A stretch of DNA of 64,000 bases. Source: Micropterus salmoides. Taxonomy: Eukaryota; Chordata; Actinopteri; Centrarchiformes; Centrarchidae. The notes beneath the pieces are model-generated. The model saw only the letters and a list, made by a program, of their open reading frames with translations, searched no databases and had not been told where the DNA came from. The translations under genes were made by a program, and so were the position numbers. Shown in pieces: positions 45,162 to 56,814 of the stretch (its first letter is position 1; each line of letters begins with the position of its first letter). The stretch spans positions 20,382,977-20,446,976 of the forward strand of contig NW_024043372.1 in assembly GCF_014851395.1 (NCBI RefSeq), in the 5' to 3' direction.

Positions 45162-46706
45162 TAGGGTGACCAGACTGCCTGAAAAATTCCGGACAGTCCC
45201 GAATTCAGAGCAGTTGTCCAGACGCTTGTCATGTTTGTCCCGAAAATTAGACTAAACATGAGTTTTAAAACATGAAATACTGATTGTTGTGGTGTTCCCT
45301 GGCTACAGCAGGGACTGCAGGGTATGGTGGACATATTATCAACAGCGTTGTTATAGTCACAAAGTAGCACGTGTGCATGCTCTTTTCCCTCTTTTTGTTT
45401 TCTAGTATAGATGAAGATAGTGAAACTCACAGTCGCATGGACATTGGAAGTGTAGCTGCAGGCAGCATGCAGCCACAGAGGAGAGATCTGACATACGAGT
45501 TGCACAGATGTGACAGGCACCACACTGATGAAATTAATAAAATAAAATAAATTATATGTAATTCACTGCTTAAACTAATACTACACAAACAAATATATGT
45601 TATCATGTTTTTATTAAACGCACCATGTAAACATTCACAGTGCAGATTAGAAAAAGTATGTGAACCCTTTGTTTGAATAACTGGTTGACCCTCCTTTGGC
45701 AACAATAACCTCAACCAAACGTTTCCTGTAGTTCAAATCAGACTTTAACAACTGTCTGGAGGAATCTGGGACCATTTCTCTTTACAAAACTGTTTCAGTT
45801 CAGCAGTATTCTTGGGATGTCTGATGTGAATCACTCTCTTGAGGCCATGCCACGGCATCTCAAATGGGTTGAGCTCAGGACTCTCACTGGGCCACTCCAG
45901 AAGGCACATTTTATTTTGCGGAAGCCATTCTGTTTTTGACATACTTTTCCTGCGACTGCACATAGCTACATAACTAAACAATATACAGGAATGTGATTTC
46001 GTGGTTAAGTTGGCTCAAGTTAGATAACGTTGGCCAACAAAAACAAAACCAACTCATCTAACACCGACCAGGTACTAACGTTATGCATTGCGAAATGCTG
46101 ATGTTATAGTTGTACCATTTATGGCTTGCCACATTACTTATAATGCTGGTAGCAGTATATGTCAAAGTGTGATTTTAGCCTGCAAGAAATTATGTAACAG
46201 TACAATGCAAATGTGGAGCGTTTTCTTTATACTAGCCTTTAGTGATACAAGGCAGGGGCAGCCAGCTACATTAGCACAGATCTCACTTCATTTGTTTCAT
46301 AACGTGCAATTTAGATTTATTGTTATTTTACCAATCGCAGTCAAAGTAACTAGTGCAACCCACATAATCTACAGTAATGCCACATAACGGTACAGGACAA
46401 CACCACATTGAAAGACCCATGCAGTGGGATAAGTTACAGTAACGTTACTTACAACTGTCTTCCTTTTATACTAAAGTGTAGCAACAATGTCTAAACGACA
46501 CTAAAGTGTAACAACAGCTTACGGTGACCTTTTTGCGGGACATGTCCTCTTTTTGGGAGCTAAAAAACGCGTCCGGTCGGGATTTTTAAATCGCCCAAAG
46601 TTTTTTTACAGCTGCAATTATTGTGTGCGTTGATAAGATAGCACTTAGCATTAACAAATTGGCACTGTTCTTTTTATTTGAAAACCAAAATACTGTCACC
46701 CTAGTC
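45162..46706. mobile_element. Possible hAT-like element with TAGGGTGAC ends, containing a Tc1 remnant
   Basis: The left end TAGGGTGACCAGAC and the right end, in reverse complement TAGGGTGACAG, form a short inverted terminal repeat about 1.5 kb apart. Both ends share wording on GGACA/GTCCCG. I see no convincing 8-bp duplication, so the pairing is tentative. Confidence 0.35.
45638..45975 (-). pseudogene. Tc1/mariner transposase C-terminal remnant
   Basis: The minus-strand frame reads WPSESPELNPFEMPWHGLKR and continues with HPKNTAEL and KEKWSQIP, the end of the Tc1 DDE transposase (the WPSQSPDLNPIEN-type block). The element end CAGTGCAGATTAGAAAAAGT lies at about 45638, with AAAGTATGTGAACCC text typical of fish Tc1 elements. 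Only the last part of the enzyme remains; the catalytic residues upstream are missing. Confidence 0.75.
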
Positions 46707-47200
46707 TAGCTCTCTAACCATTTTCATTATCATCCAATAAATTTTGGCTGTGCTGACATTGTTGAGCTTCTCTGGTGAAACATACATAACTCCTATGTAT
46801 CATGTTGGCTAAATGCTGTCAATGTAGTGTTATTGTAGTAGGTTGGAAATGCTACATGTTTTACATAAACAGACACCCCCCATTTTTTTGTTATACCTGT
46901 CATAACATAAAGGTAATGCACTTACTTGTCAGTAGATGGTGCTGTGGTATTGCTGTGGATCAAGTAGGGAGACTGCAGCTATAAGCAAGGGGGTAAGCCA
47001 CAGTTGAAACAGTGAAGCCGACCAAAGCCTGCACGGACAGTTCCATGTAGGCCCAAAAATTACATCAAAACCCTGTGACATCCCGCTGCACACGAGAGAT
47101 GTAACCGTATTGCTTAGATTATAAACTTTCAGTGAGTCTAAAACAGTTATTATACAATTGGTAATTGCTGACGTAATCTGCACTCTGCGCATGCGTTGGC
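46707..47200. other. Non-coding stretch, no gene recognised
   Basis: Nothing recognised before the L2 5' region. Confidence 0.5.
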
Positions 47201-47342
47201 GTCTGTTGCCACCTGTTGGAAGCTCCGTCTTAAACCGGACTCTTATCCAGTTTTAATCCACTCTTTTTCGTTACATTTCTTATATCCTTTTTATTTAACT
47301 TAACTTAAGCTTTATGTGGGTTAAGGATTTTAGTCATCCGAC

Positions 47343-48590
47343 ATGGATTTTAAGCTAGATGATCGTAAAAACGCGATCAACGCTTCTGATCACAACAAAG
47401 CTCCGGTGACTATTCTAGCCGAGATAACTCTGCCCCAAGAGGACTGCACACTCCTTAAGAAAGCGAACAAGAAGATTGCTGACCTTATGGAAGACATCCG
47501 ACGACTTTCAGAGGAACTCAAAGAGAAAGATTCCCTGCTGACTGGCTTTCTGGATGTGGCTTCAGTACAAGCCAAACAGATTGTTTCTCTTAGCGCAACC
47601 GCTAACATCCAGGACACCGTGTTTTGGGACCCCTCTACTCTTCCTAGGCTTTCATCCTGCTCGACTCTGAATCATCAGTCAACCATCAGTGGTGGTCCGT
47701 GGCTGCAAGAGAGGCTCGGATGGGGCTGCCTCTCCTCTGTCCATCGGCCTCTCCAACCGCTATGCAGCCTTGTCTATCGACACTCCGGTCCATCCAGCGG
47801 ATGCACCTGCGGCTTTGAGTCTCCCTGATATGGATCTCTTTCGGGGCACAGTGCCTGCCGACACTGTTGCATCTCCTCCACCGGCTACATCTCCTGCACT
47901 GGGTCAAAAACCTCCGCTTCCCGACATAGGATCCTGAAGGAGGCTGTGCTCAGACGCTACGGAGACCGTCTCTACCCTGCACCGTCGGGTAGCCCTTCTC
48001 TCAGGTCTGTTACTGCTACTCCAACACAACACTCGGCAGCTCCCACACTCCATCCTCAGTCCGCACACAGTGTTGAAGCAGATTCTGCTCAGTCCTGCTC
48101 TGGAACCCCACAACCGGCATCTCCTCGTCCTTTTTCTCCCCAACCACACTAATAATTGGTGACTCCATAACCAGAAACATCCGTTTCTTTAACGCTACCA
48201 CTCACTGCCACCACAGCTGACATTTTAAAAAAACTCCAGGACCTAATGCCGTCGCTCCCGTCCTCCATCACAAGAGTGATAGTCTATGTCGGAACAAATG
48301 ACACAGCTCTTCAGCAGTCTGAGCTGACAAAATCAGATTTTAACCGTCTTCTTAACTTTTTAAAGCTTTTTAAACAGTTGGTCGCGGTGCTGTCAGCTTC
48401 AGTAGACTCCTTGGCCGCCACGACTGGCTCCAGTCCGCCTGCGGGGCTCATCATGTGTGTTATGTGGATAATTTTAATATTTTCTGGCAAAGAATGCCTC
48501 TTTTTAAGACAGACAGACTTCACCCAAACAAACGGGGCTCAGAAATGTTAGCTGCTCACATGCAGCATGTGGTGCGGTCCACACATGACT
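47343..48590 (+). pseudogene. L2 ORF1 remnant: coiled coil plus SGNH esterase-type domain, frameshifted
   Basis: The N-terminal frame 47343-47828 has a charged heptad-rich stretch (KKANKKIADLMEDIRRLSEE), a likely coiled coil. Later pieces in other frames give LIIGDSITRNIRFF (about 48149), VIVYVGTNDTALQQSEL (about 48275) and DRLHPNKRGSEM (about 48512): the GDS, GxND and DxxH blocks of the SGNH/esterase domain known in ORF1 of CR1/L2 LINEs. At least three frame breaks separate them. Confidence 0.75.
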
Positions 48591-48772
48591 TACATGAATG
48601 ACATTTCATTCATGCAGCACACCTGGACACACCACCGCTCACTGAACAGATCTCTGCCTCACTGCCACAAACAACTGTCTCCACCTGCTGGCATGTAAAG
48701 CCGTCTGCTACCAGCGCTGTTCCAAAGACTTCTATTCCTGTCATCATCACGCATAGACCAGTAAACCGAAAT

Positions 48773-51568
48773 GTGCACATCCCACACAGAAATAATAGTA
48801 ATCTCTTAAGGATTAGGACAACTGCACCAACTCCAGCACCCAGAATAAACTCATTTAAAATGGCTCTCTTCAATGTGAGATCACTTTCATGTAAAACTTT
48901 TATCTTAAATGATTTTATCTTGTCTGCAAATCTAGATTTTATGTTTTTAACTGAATCCTGGTTGCAAATGAATGACTATAGCCAGCTATCTGAACTGTGT
49001 CCACCTCAATATGATTGTTTTAGTCAACCGAGGGTCAGTGGTCGAGGTGGTGGGCTAGTGAGCGTGTATAGGAAAAATTTAAAATGACATCAAATACGCT
49101 GTGATGAATTTAACTCCTTTGAAGTTCTCACTCTTAAAGTTAGAGGGCTGCAACCTATCATATTTGTTATAATTTATCGCCCCCCAAAACCGCCTGGAGG
49201 ATTTTTATCAGAACTTCCTGAATTTTTATCTACTCTGGTTTTAAATTATGACAGAATTGTTCTTTGTGGCGATTTTAATATTCATGTTGATGACCCCAAG
49301 AATGTTAATGCAACTGACTTTTTAAATATAACCACTTCTTTTAACTTCAAATAACATGTCAAAGGGCAAACACATAACCGTGGTCATACACTGGACTTGG
49401 TTTTTATCCTGCATTTCCTCTGTGGAATTAGTGGACATGACCATATCTGACCACAGATGTATTGTTTCTAGCTGCGATTCGCCTGTTACTCATGCCGCCT
49501 CACCAAGCTCCGTGTGTTCTCGCTTCTTTAATGAACAAAGTGTTTCAAAGTTTTGCGCATTCTTTCAGAGCCAAAGCCAACACCTGTCTGATTCCAACAC
49601 CAACAATCTGGTCGATCACTTCAATCATATCTGCTTGTCGTCACTAAATATTACTGCTCCTCTAAAGGTTAGGCCTACGTCTAAAGCTAGTAAGCAACCC
49701 TGGATAAATGACAGCATTCGCAGCCTAAAAAGGGAATGCAGGAAAGCAGAGCGCAGATGGAAAAAATCCAGTCTCCAAGACCATTACCTCAGTCTGAAGG
49801 ATTTATTAATTAACTACAATAACATGGTTAAGGATGCGAGAACACACTATTTTTCTGAACTCATTACTACACATAAACACAATCCCAGGTTTCTGTTTAA
49901 GACTGTGGATCAGCTGGTAAACCCAACCCCTCCTTGTGCCTCAGCTGGAAGTAATGATGACTGTGAATTGTTTTTATCTTATTTTACCAATAAGGTGGTG
50001 TCAATCAGAGCCTCTATTAACCCTGCGGCCTCTTACTCAGAGGTTCCTCACCAGCAACAAGAGAGTTTTAACCAGTTTTATCCCATCGACTTGTCTGAGC
50101 TTTTAAAAACAGTATCACAAATGAGAGTGTCCTCCAGCCCACTTGATGTAATACCTACAAAGTTTTTACTGAAAGTAATAGATTCTGTTGGGCCCCATTT
50201 GATCTCTGTTTTCAACAGCTCCCTATCTACTGGTTGTGTCCCTGATTATTTTAAAACGGCTTGCGTGAACCCACTTTTAAAGAAACCTGGTTTAGATCCC
50301 TCCCTCCCACATAATTTTAGACCAATTTCAAAACTGCCTTTTATTGCAAAGATTCTAGAAAGAATTGTGTCCAAAAAGCTGCTCACTGTACTGGAAAATA
50401 ACAAAATATTTTAAAAGTTTCAGTCTGGTTTTAGGAAGTACCACAGCACTGAGACTGCCCTGCTTAAAGTCACTGACTAACTAATGTCTGCTGATGAAGG
50501 CATGTGCTCAGTCCTGGCACTCCTGGACCTTAGCGCTGCTTTTGACACCATTGATCACAACATCATGTTAGACAGACTGAGGCACTGGGTGGGGATCTCT
50601 GGTACTGCCCTAGAATGGTTTTCATCCTACCTGTCAAATAGGAAGTTTTACGTGTCTGTAAACAACTATGTCTCCTCGTTCTGTCCAGTTAAATATGGTG
50701 TACCTCAGGGGTCGGTCTTAGGACCCATTTTGTTTTCCTTGTATCTGCTTCCCCTTGGACATATTATCCATAAACATGGCATTTCATTTCATATTTATGC
50801 TGACGACACACAAATATACTTGCCCATCAGATCCACAGACCCTGGAATGCTGAGTTCACTTAACAACTGCCTTTGTGAAGTTAAAAAATGGATGTCAAAT
50901 AATTTCCTCCAGCTGAACTCAGACAAAACAGAAATCCTGGTCATCGGGTCCCAGCAGATGGCAGTATTTAGTATTTAGTAAACAAATACTGCCATCTGCT
51001 GGTTCCCTAGTAAATCACATTAAGCCTGTGGCAAAGAACCTTGGTGTTTGGTTTTAATTTAAATTTCGAGCAGCAAACCACAAAGCTTGTTCAATCATGT
51101 TTTTATCAACTTAGAAATATAGCAAAAACTCGATCTATGTTAACTTTTAAGGACACCGAGACCATTTTACACGCCTTCATCTCATCACGCCTTTTCACCT
51201 GTTTAACCCAAAAATCTATTGATCGACTCCAGACTGTCCAGAACTCAGCTGCCAGGCTTTTAACCAGAACAAAGAAATATGACCACATTACTCCTATTTT
51301 AGCTTCATTACACTGGCTCCCAGTATGTTTTAGAATTGACTTTAAAATTCTATTGATTACTTTTAAAGCTCTTCATGGCCTCTCACCTTGTTATATTTCT
51401 GAACTTTTAGTCCCATACACACCAGCACGTACCTTGAGATCCTCGGGCAGAGGTCTGTTGTCTGTTCCAGAGTCTCGACTGAAAACTAAAGGGGACAGAG
51501 CGTTTGCTGTCAGGGCCGGAGGCTCTGGAACAGCTTGCCCGAGGAAATCAGGTCGGCTGAGTCAGTGA
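48773..51568 (+). pseudogene. L2 ORF2 remnant: AP endonuclease plus reverse transcriptase, broken
   Basis: The endonuclease begins MALFNVRSLSCKTF (48860) with TESWL; CGDFNIHVDD (about 49265) and SDHRCI (about 49448) follow in shifted frames. The reverse transcriptase runs from 49656: RPISKLPFIAKILERI, LLDLSAAFDTIDH, GVPQGSVLGPILF and the catalytic IYADDTQIYL (about 50795). It stops at a frameshift (TGA 49085), a TAA at 50412 where copy A has a Glu codon, and a 17-bp insertion at 50964. The end of the gene, 51041-51568, has the usual L2 C-terminal region with a small deletion near 51190. Confidence 0.85.
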
Positions 51569-51802
51569 ACTCTTAAGTCCCTTCTTAAAACATACTTTTA
51601 TAGGAGAGCCTTTCCCGATCTTATTTGATTTTATTTTATCCCTTTTATTTTATTGTATTTTATATTTATCTGTATTTTAGTCTTTCAATGTTTTCATGCT
51701 TTTATCTTGTATTGTTTTTGTATTATTGTCTCTTGGGTATTATTTTCTTTACACATGTTAAAGCACTTTGTAACTTGTTTTTGAAAAGTGCTCTACAAAT
51801 AA

Positions 51803-51830
51803 AGATTATTATTATTATTATTATTATTAT
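51803..51830. repeat. (ATT)n tail of L2 copy B
   Basis: About nine ATT units close the LINE 3' end. Confidence 0.9.
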
Positions 51831-54413
51831 TCGGCGATCAGTGACGCTATGTTGGTATTTGTCAGGGGAGCCTCGTAAGTGGGCGGAATAAACAGTGACA
51901 ATCCCAGTCAGTCAAACACACTGAGCCATGAAAGTTTTTGTTGGCGCAGCCCTGCAGCTACCAGAATTACGGTGTTTCTGCCGTTGCTTTACGTCATTAA
52001 ACTACGGTTATGCTGCGCGATCATGCTTAGAAGATGCTGGGGCCAACAGGAAGTAACCCTGTAGTAGTATTTTATTGGTCCAAAACTGGCTTCACTGCTC
52101 TCCATTGAAATCAGCAGGGTGGCTTCATCCAGTTATTTACTGTCTATGGCTAAAAGCCCCGCTCATGCGCAGCTCAGAAATAAACGAGCTCTGGCTCGAG
52201 CAAGACTCTAACTTTGGTCATCTTTCTATTAATCCACAGGTACAGTAAAACTAGTTTTTCTGTGTTTAGCTTGGATAAGTATGTAATGTGAATGCTGTAT
52301 AAAATGTTCTGTAGGGTTGTAAGATGATTTCAAGATGTGTGTAAAGTGTAGTAAGCTTCGTTTTGTAGCTAACTGCTTCAACGAGCGTTGTCAGTTAAGT
52401 AGTTTTTTTCATGAACTTCAGTCTCACACAGTAGTTTTGTAAGTGTGAGTAACTAACATTAACATTCTGTAACAGATGAATATGTGTTCTGGACGTTGTT
52501 AAGAGTTTTAGCCAGCCAGTAGTGAGTAAATGGTCAGGGGAAAGATGCCATATTCAAACAAGTTCACCTCGATTTTCACACACGAGCGTGTCGTGGTACC
52601 GCCATATTGTTACGCGCTGCAGTTAAGTCCAAGTGTAGGAAAGAGTGTGACGTTCAAGAAATGTGTAGAAAAATGTATGTGTATTTCATGCTAGTGTTAC
52701 CATTAATGTTAGCAGAAATATAATGTAATGTGTTAACAAGTGAATGTGTGTTTTGATATATATTATTTTGTTACATATTAGTATTTTGAGTTAAGTCAAT
52801 TTTGATTATGTGGAATATCTGTTAAATTATTTTGATGTCATGTGTAGTTATTTTCCGTAAGGTAGAATGCTTTATATAGTGTATATTGTCAGTTTGATTA
52901 CATCTTTTGTTGTTTATTTGTGAAATGTTTAGTATTGGTAACATGCACTTTAAGGAAGCTGAAGATAATGTGACTGAGACAGTATGTGATTGTAGTCATA
53001 AATAAACGAGCTCTGGCTTGAGCAAGACGCTAACTTTGGTCATCTCTCTATTAATCCACAGTGGCTACACAGTGCTTCCTAGCCTGTGTAACCTTTGCTG
53101 CCTAGGTCTGGCGCCAGTAACATTATCATGCAACTAGCATGGAGTAGTTTAATGTCAAGATGATAAAAATATTACTGTAATATTGCAGTGAGAGTTTACC
53201 TGAGTTTCCAGCATTTTGTGTGATGCTGTGTCTTGTTATGTCTGCTTTGGCCAATGCCAAGTGGTCGTTCATTAGCTCAAGCACACACGTGGAAACAAAG
53301 TGGTTGCAATCTGAAACCTCACAGCTAGAGGCCCCTAAACATTATACATGGCCCCTATAATGTAGCAAAATGCATAGCAGCTAACAGACCGTTGTGCCGC
53401 CCATTGATTGAATGCGAGACTCCGGTTCCTTCACAGATGTTTATTAACACTGTAGAACTAAAAGTTCAGGTAAACAAAATAAAAGACAGCATCAATATTG
53501 ACATCATTGCATAAATAGCATTAGCACTGTAGTCAGGGCTAATAAAGAACACAGTAATACTGACCACTTTAGCCTGCTTCTCAACCAACTCAACAACTGA
53601 GTCATTTCCCAGAAGCAATCTTCACAGTCAAAGAATATGATTCTTCAACTTACACAGTTGTAGCAAACACCACAACATATGGAGTAACAATAAAGAAACA
53701 AACTAGCAGGTAACCTCACCACTGCAGGTACGTCTTTTTCTCTCATGAAGCTTACTGACCTACAGGCCCTACTTCCGGGTTTTGTCATGTCAAAATAAAA
53801 GTAAGTATTTCAAAAACAATAAAACCTGGCTGCCTTTACAGTAACAAAGGTATGAATAGGAAATGTAGCTAAGTTAAAAGTGGATTACTGGCCAAAAAAT
53901 ACTTTAGTAAAGAGTAAAAGTACAGTGAAGTCTTAAGTCTCCTTTTGGAATAATAAATGTTTCAGCCGCTGTGGAACAGGTTAGAAATAACCTATTATTT
54001 GTTAATTTCTGAAAATGTATAAAGCAGTAAATTAAGAGACAAAAGGCATGAACAGTCCTATCTGTAATGGTTCTGAGGTCATATTAACAGTGTTTTCCTG
54101 CCATTATAAGGTGGTGAGGCTCAAAACAGCTTGGTGTTGCGCCATGAATGGAAAATCATTGTGGAGAGCATCAAAACTAACCAAATGACTTTTCCCAGAT
54201 CTAATGGTTATAATTCAAACCCAGTAGACTTATTTAACAAGTTTAGCTTTTTTGGTGCAGTTTATTCAAAATCTGCTCCAGGTTTTCCAACTTATTATTC
54301 ACAAATGTGGTTATAACAGTGTTCAGAAATTATGTGGAATTTCATATTTCTTAATTGGATTCCCCACAAAAATACCATGTTTTAACGCAATGGGAACGGA
54401 TTGACCCGGTACG
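51831..54413. other. Non-coding stretch with a 62-bp direct repeat; no gene recognised
   Basis: A block at 52178-52239 recurs at 53000-53061. Part of the AAGTA-type repeat and the 69-bp block shared with 44.6 kb lie at 53850-53992. No coding exon supported. Confidence 0.5.
52178..53061 (+). repeat. Pair of 62-bp direct repeats 822 bp apart
   Basis: AATAAACGAGCTCTGGCT and the following bases, ending CTATTAATCCACAG, appear at 52178-52239 and 53000-53061 with three mismatches. The AATAAA near each start suggests LTR 3' parts, but the ends and genes of an LTR element are not seen. Confidence 0.6.
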
Positions 54414-54625
54414 GGGGCGGCTGTGGCTCAGGAGATAGAGCGGGTTGGCTGTTAATCGGAAGGTCGGCGATTCAATCCCAGGCTCCCCCTGGTTGTGTGT
54501 CAAAGTGTCCTTGGGCAAGATACTGAACCCCGATTTGCCCCTGGCGGCTGTTCCGCCAGTGTATGAATGAGTGTGAATGTTAGTTTCTGTTTGAGCACTT
54601 AGGCTCAGTGTATGACTGGTCATTT
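54414..54625 (+). mobile_element. tRNA-headed SINE-like repeat, second family
   Basis: Begins GGGGCGGCTGTGGCTCAGGA with a B-box-like GATTCAATCCC at 54469-54479. The following AAGTGTCCTTGGGCAAGATA text is a very common fish interspersed repeat. Ends are approximate and no target duplication was found. Confidence 0.6.
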
Positions 54626-55349
54626 TTATTGACTGTTTTTATCAATATTTCAATGTTTTGGAAGCTTTATGTTATTTGGAACGTGGTTGTATGGAGACCA
54701 CAGTAAATATGGCCAAAACATGGACATTCGCCTGGTATATTTTTGAAAGATTGTGTAATAACTGTATATCAGTTTCTTTTCATCAAATTTACAGTTACAT
54801 TTGTATTGTAGGTGTATTAGAAGATATTCAGGTGCATTATAGTCTACCTTAGGATGGTTTTGATGGTTTATTGCATCAAAATAAACCTTTTTTACCAGGC
54901 GAGGATGAAAATATTATATTTCTTTTCTGTATTTCATATCCTTGTAGTCTGTAATGGTAAAATAAATATGTTAATCTACAATGGATTTATATTTTTTAGC
55001 TTCTGACCTTTCAAAGGAGACCAGAATTATGCATCCAGGCCTAATGGTTGAGGAGATTACTGATTTATTTTGGATATGTTAGGCGTTTTTTCCTAGAAAT
55101 AGGTGCCAGGTATGAGGTGGTTTTAATCCCTTCTCTCTGTCTCTCTCTCCCTGTCTGCTCCTCCTGAGTTTCTCCATCAGCAGTAGGTTATGTTTTATAA
55201 AGTGGCCGAAAAGATGTCGTCTTTTTTCTGGATTTTTCCACTCGTGAGTCTTTTTCACAGCAGCAGGTGCGCGGCATCTTTCATCCCGATGTTTCATTGT
55301 AGACATCGTCCAATGCCAATTTTGTACATCACCCAATCCTAATTTGAAT
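54626..55349. other. Non-coding stretch, no gene recognised
   Basis: No coding exon supported; the 85-residue minus-strand frame at 55079-55336 has no clear domain. Confidence 0.45.
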
Positions 55350-56814
55350 TAGGGCTGGCCCCCAATAATAAGATTTGATGCTTCGATGGGTGGAGCCCGA
55401 TTCGACTGTCAATCTCACAGTCTATGCTTCACAGTGAAACAAGGATCATGCCATTTTGGCGATATGGGGGTGCTCAATGTCTGATTTTACATAGAAGTAC
55501 CAGTTTTCTTCCAATAAGTTAATATTCAATTCAATTCAATTTTATTTATATAGCGCCAAATCACAACAACAGTTATCTCACAGCGCTTTTCATAAAAGAG
55601 CAGGTCTAGACCATACTCTGTGATGATATTATATTGTATGAATATACAGCCTATTACAATATACATTTCAACGTTTAATGATAAATAAACATGTAAAAAG
55701 AATAAAACTGTTAACAAATGTTTTTAAAGTACGTGAGTAAATCCAAAATTGTAATCCTAACCCTGGGTCGTCAGTGCACATGTGTAAGCGTAGCGTGTAT
55801 GTGTGCAGTGGCAGCAGAGGAACATGCTGAGGAGACCAAGCTCTAGCTTCACTGGTGTTGTGCCGAGTTGTCCGCACCTCGCCGGACTTTCAGATAATGT
55901 ATTACCGTTGATGAACCCCACAAAGATTGTTATATAGTTTTTAAATAGCCGGCTACTTGAAATAGACCCGCGAGGAACAGCGACGTGCATGCAGTTGTCG
56001 GCAGCACGGCATGCACGTAAAACTCTGCGCAAGACCGGTGAATGGCAGACGAGCAAGAGAGAGACAGAGAGAGAGAAAATGGTCAACAATAAGCCTCATA
56101 CAAGACTGGTGAATGGCAGGCGAGAGAGAGAGAGAGAAAAGGGTCTTCAAAAAGCCTCAGTTTAGCTGGAAATTTACAGTGTAAGTTGAATGAATAGAGA
56201 CTGCAGCTCTGCAGCTTCTCAAGATTAAAGCGGAGCTATCGTGTGTAACACCCCCCTCCCCCCGGCTCGCAATCACCGTGCACAAAAACACACATGATTC
56301 GACTATCAGTCGACTATAGGCAGGACTTTTGGGCCAGTCCGCATGTGTAGGTGTAGCTTGTGTGTAGTGGGAGGGGAGCAGAGGAACACTTGCTGAAGAG
56401 ACGAAGCCCCAACTTCACTGGTGTTGTGCCGAGTTGTCAGCACCTCGCGGGACTTTCGGATAATTTATCACTGTTGATGAACCACACAAAGAATATTATA
56501 TCGTTTTTAAATAGCCGGCTACGACAATGGCATGCACGCAAAACTCACACAAGACCAGTGAATGACAGGCGAGAGAGTGAGAGAGAAAAGGGTCTTCAAA
56601 AAGCCTCAGTTGAGCTGGAAATTTACAGTGTAAGTTGAATGAATAGAGACTTCAGCTTTGCAGCTTGTCAAGATTAAACCCTACCGCATGTAACCCCCCC
56701 CCTGCTCGCAGTCGCCGCGCACAAAAACACACATGATTCGACTATCAGTCAACAATAGGCAGGACTTGACGATTCTGATTCAACTATGTAAATCCTTAGT
56801 CGGGGACAGGCCTA
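55350..56814. mobile_element. Possible hAT-like element with internal tandem duplication
   Basis: The left end TAGGGCTGGCCCCCAATAA and the right end, in reverse complement TAGGCCTGTCCCCGACTA, are imperfect inverted termini. Inside, 55772-56327 and 56338-56765 are diverged tandem copies. An L2 3' fragment (55526-55635) interrupts it. No 8-bp duplication was recognised. Confidence 0.4.
55526..55635 (-). mobile_element. L2 3'-end fragment, minus orientation
   Basis: TTCAATTCAATTTTATTTAT then ATAGCGCCAAATCAC and GAGCAGGTCTAGACCATA match the 3' end of the L2 at 60594-62680. Confidence 0.75.

Larger units (their letters stand above)
47201..51830 (+). mobile_element. Nearly full-length L2-clade LINE copy B, inactive
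   Basis: Order: probable 5' UTR, ORF1 (from 47343), ORF2 (from about 48773), short 3' UTR and (ATT)n. It matches copy A (6731-11187) from 49668 on. Both ORFs carry frameshifts and stops, so it cannot encode its proteins. The 5' end is approximate and no target duplication was identified. Confidence 0.85.

Noticed and set aside
49356..50414. 352-codon open frame as a host gene
   Set aside because: It matches L2 copy A and encodes LINE endonuclease/reverse-transcriptase parts.
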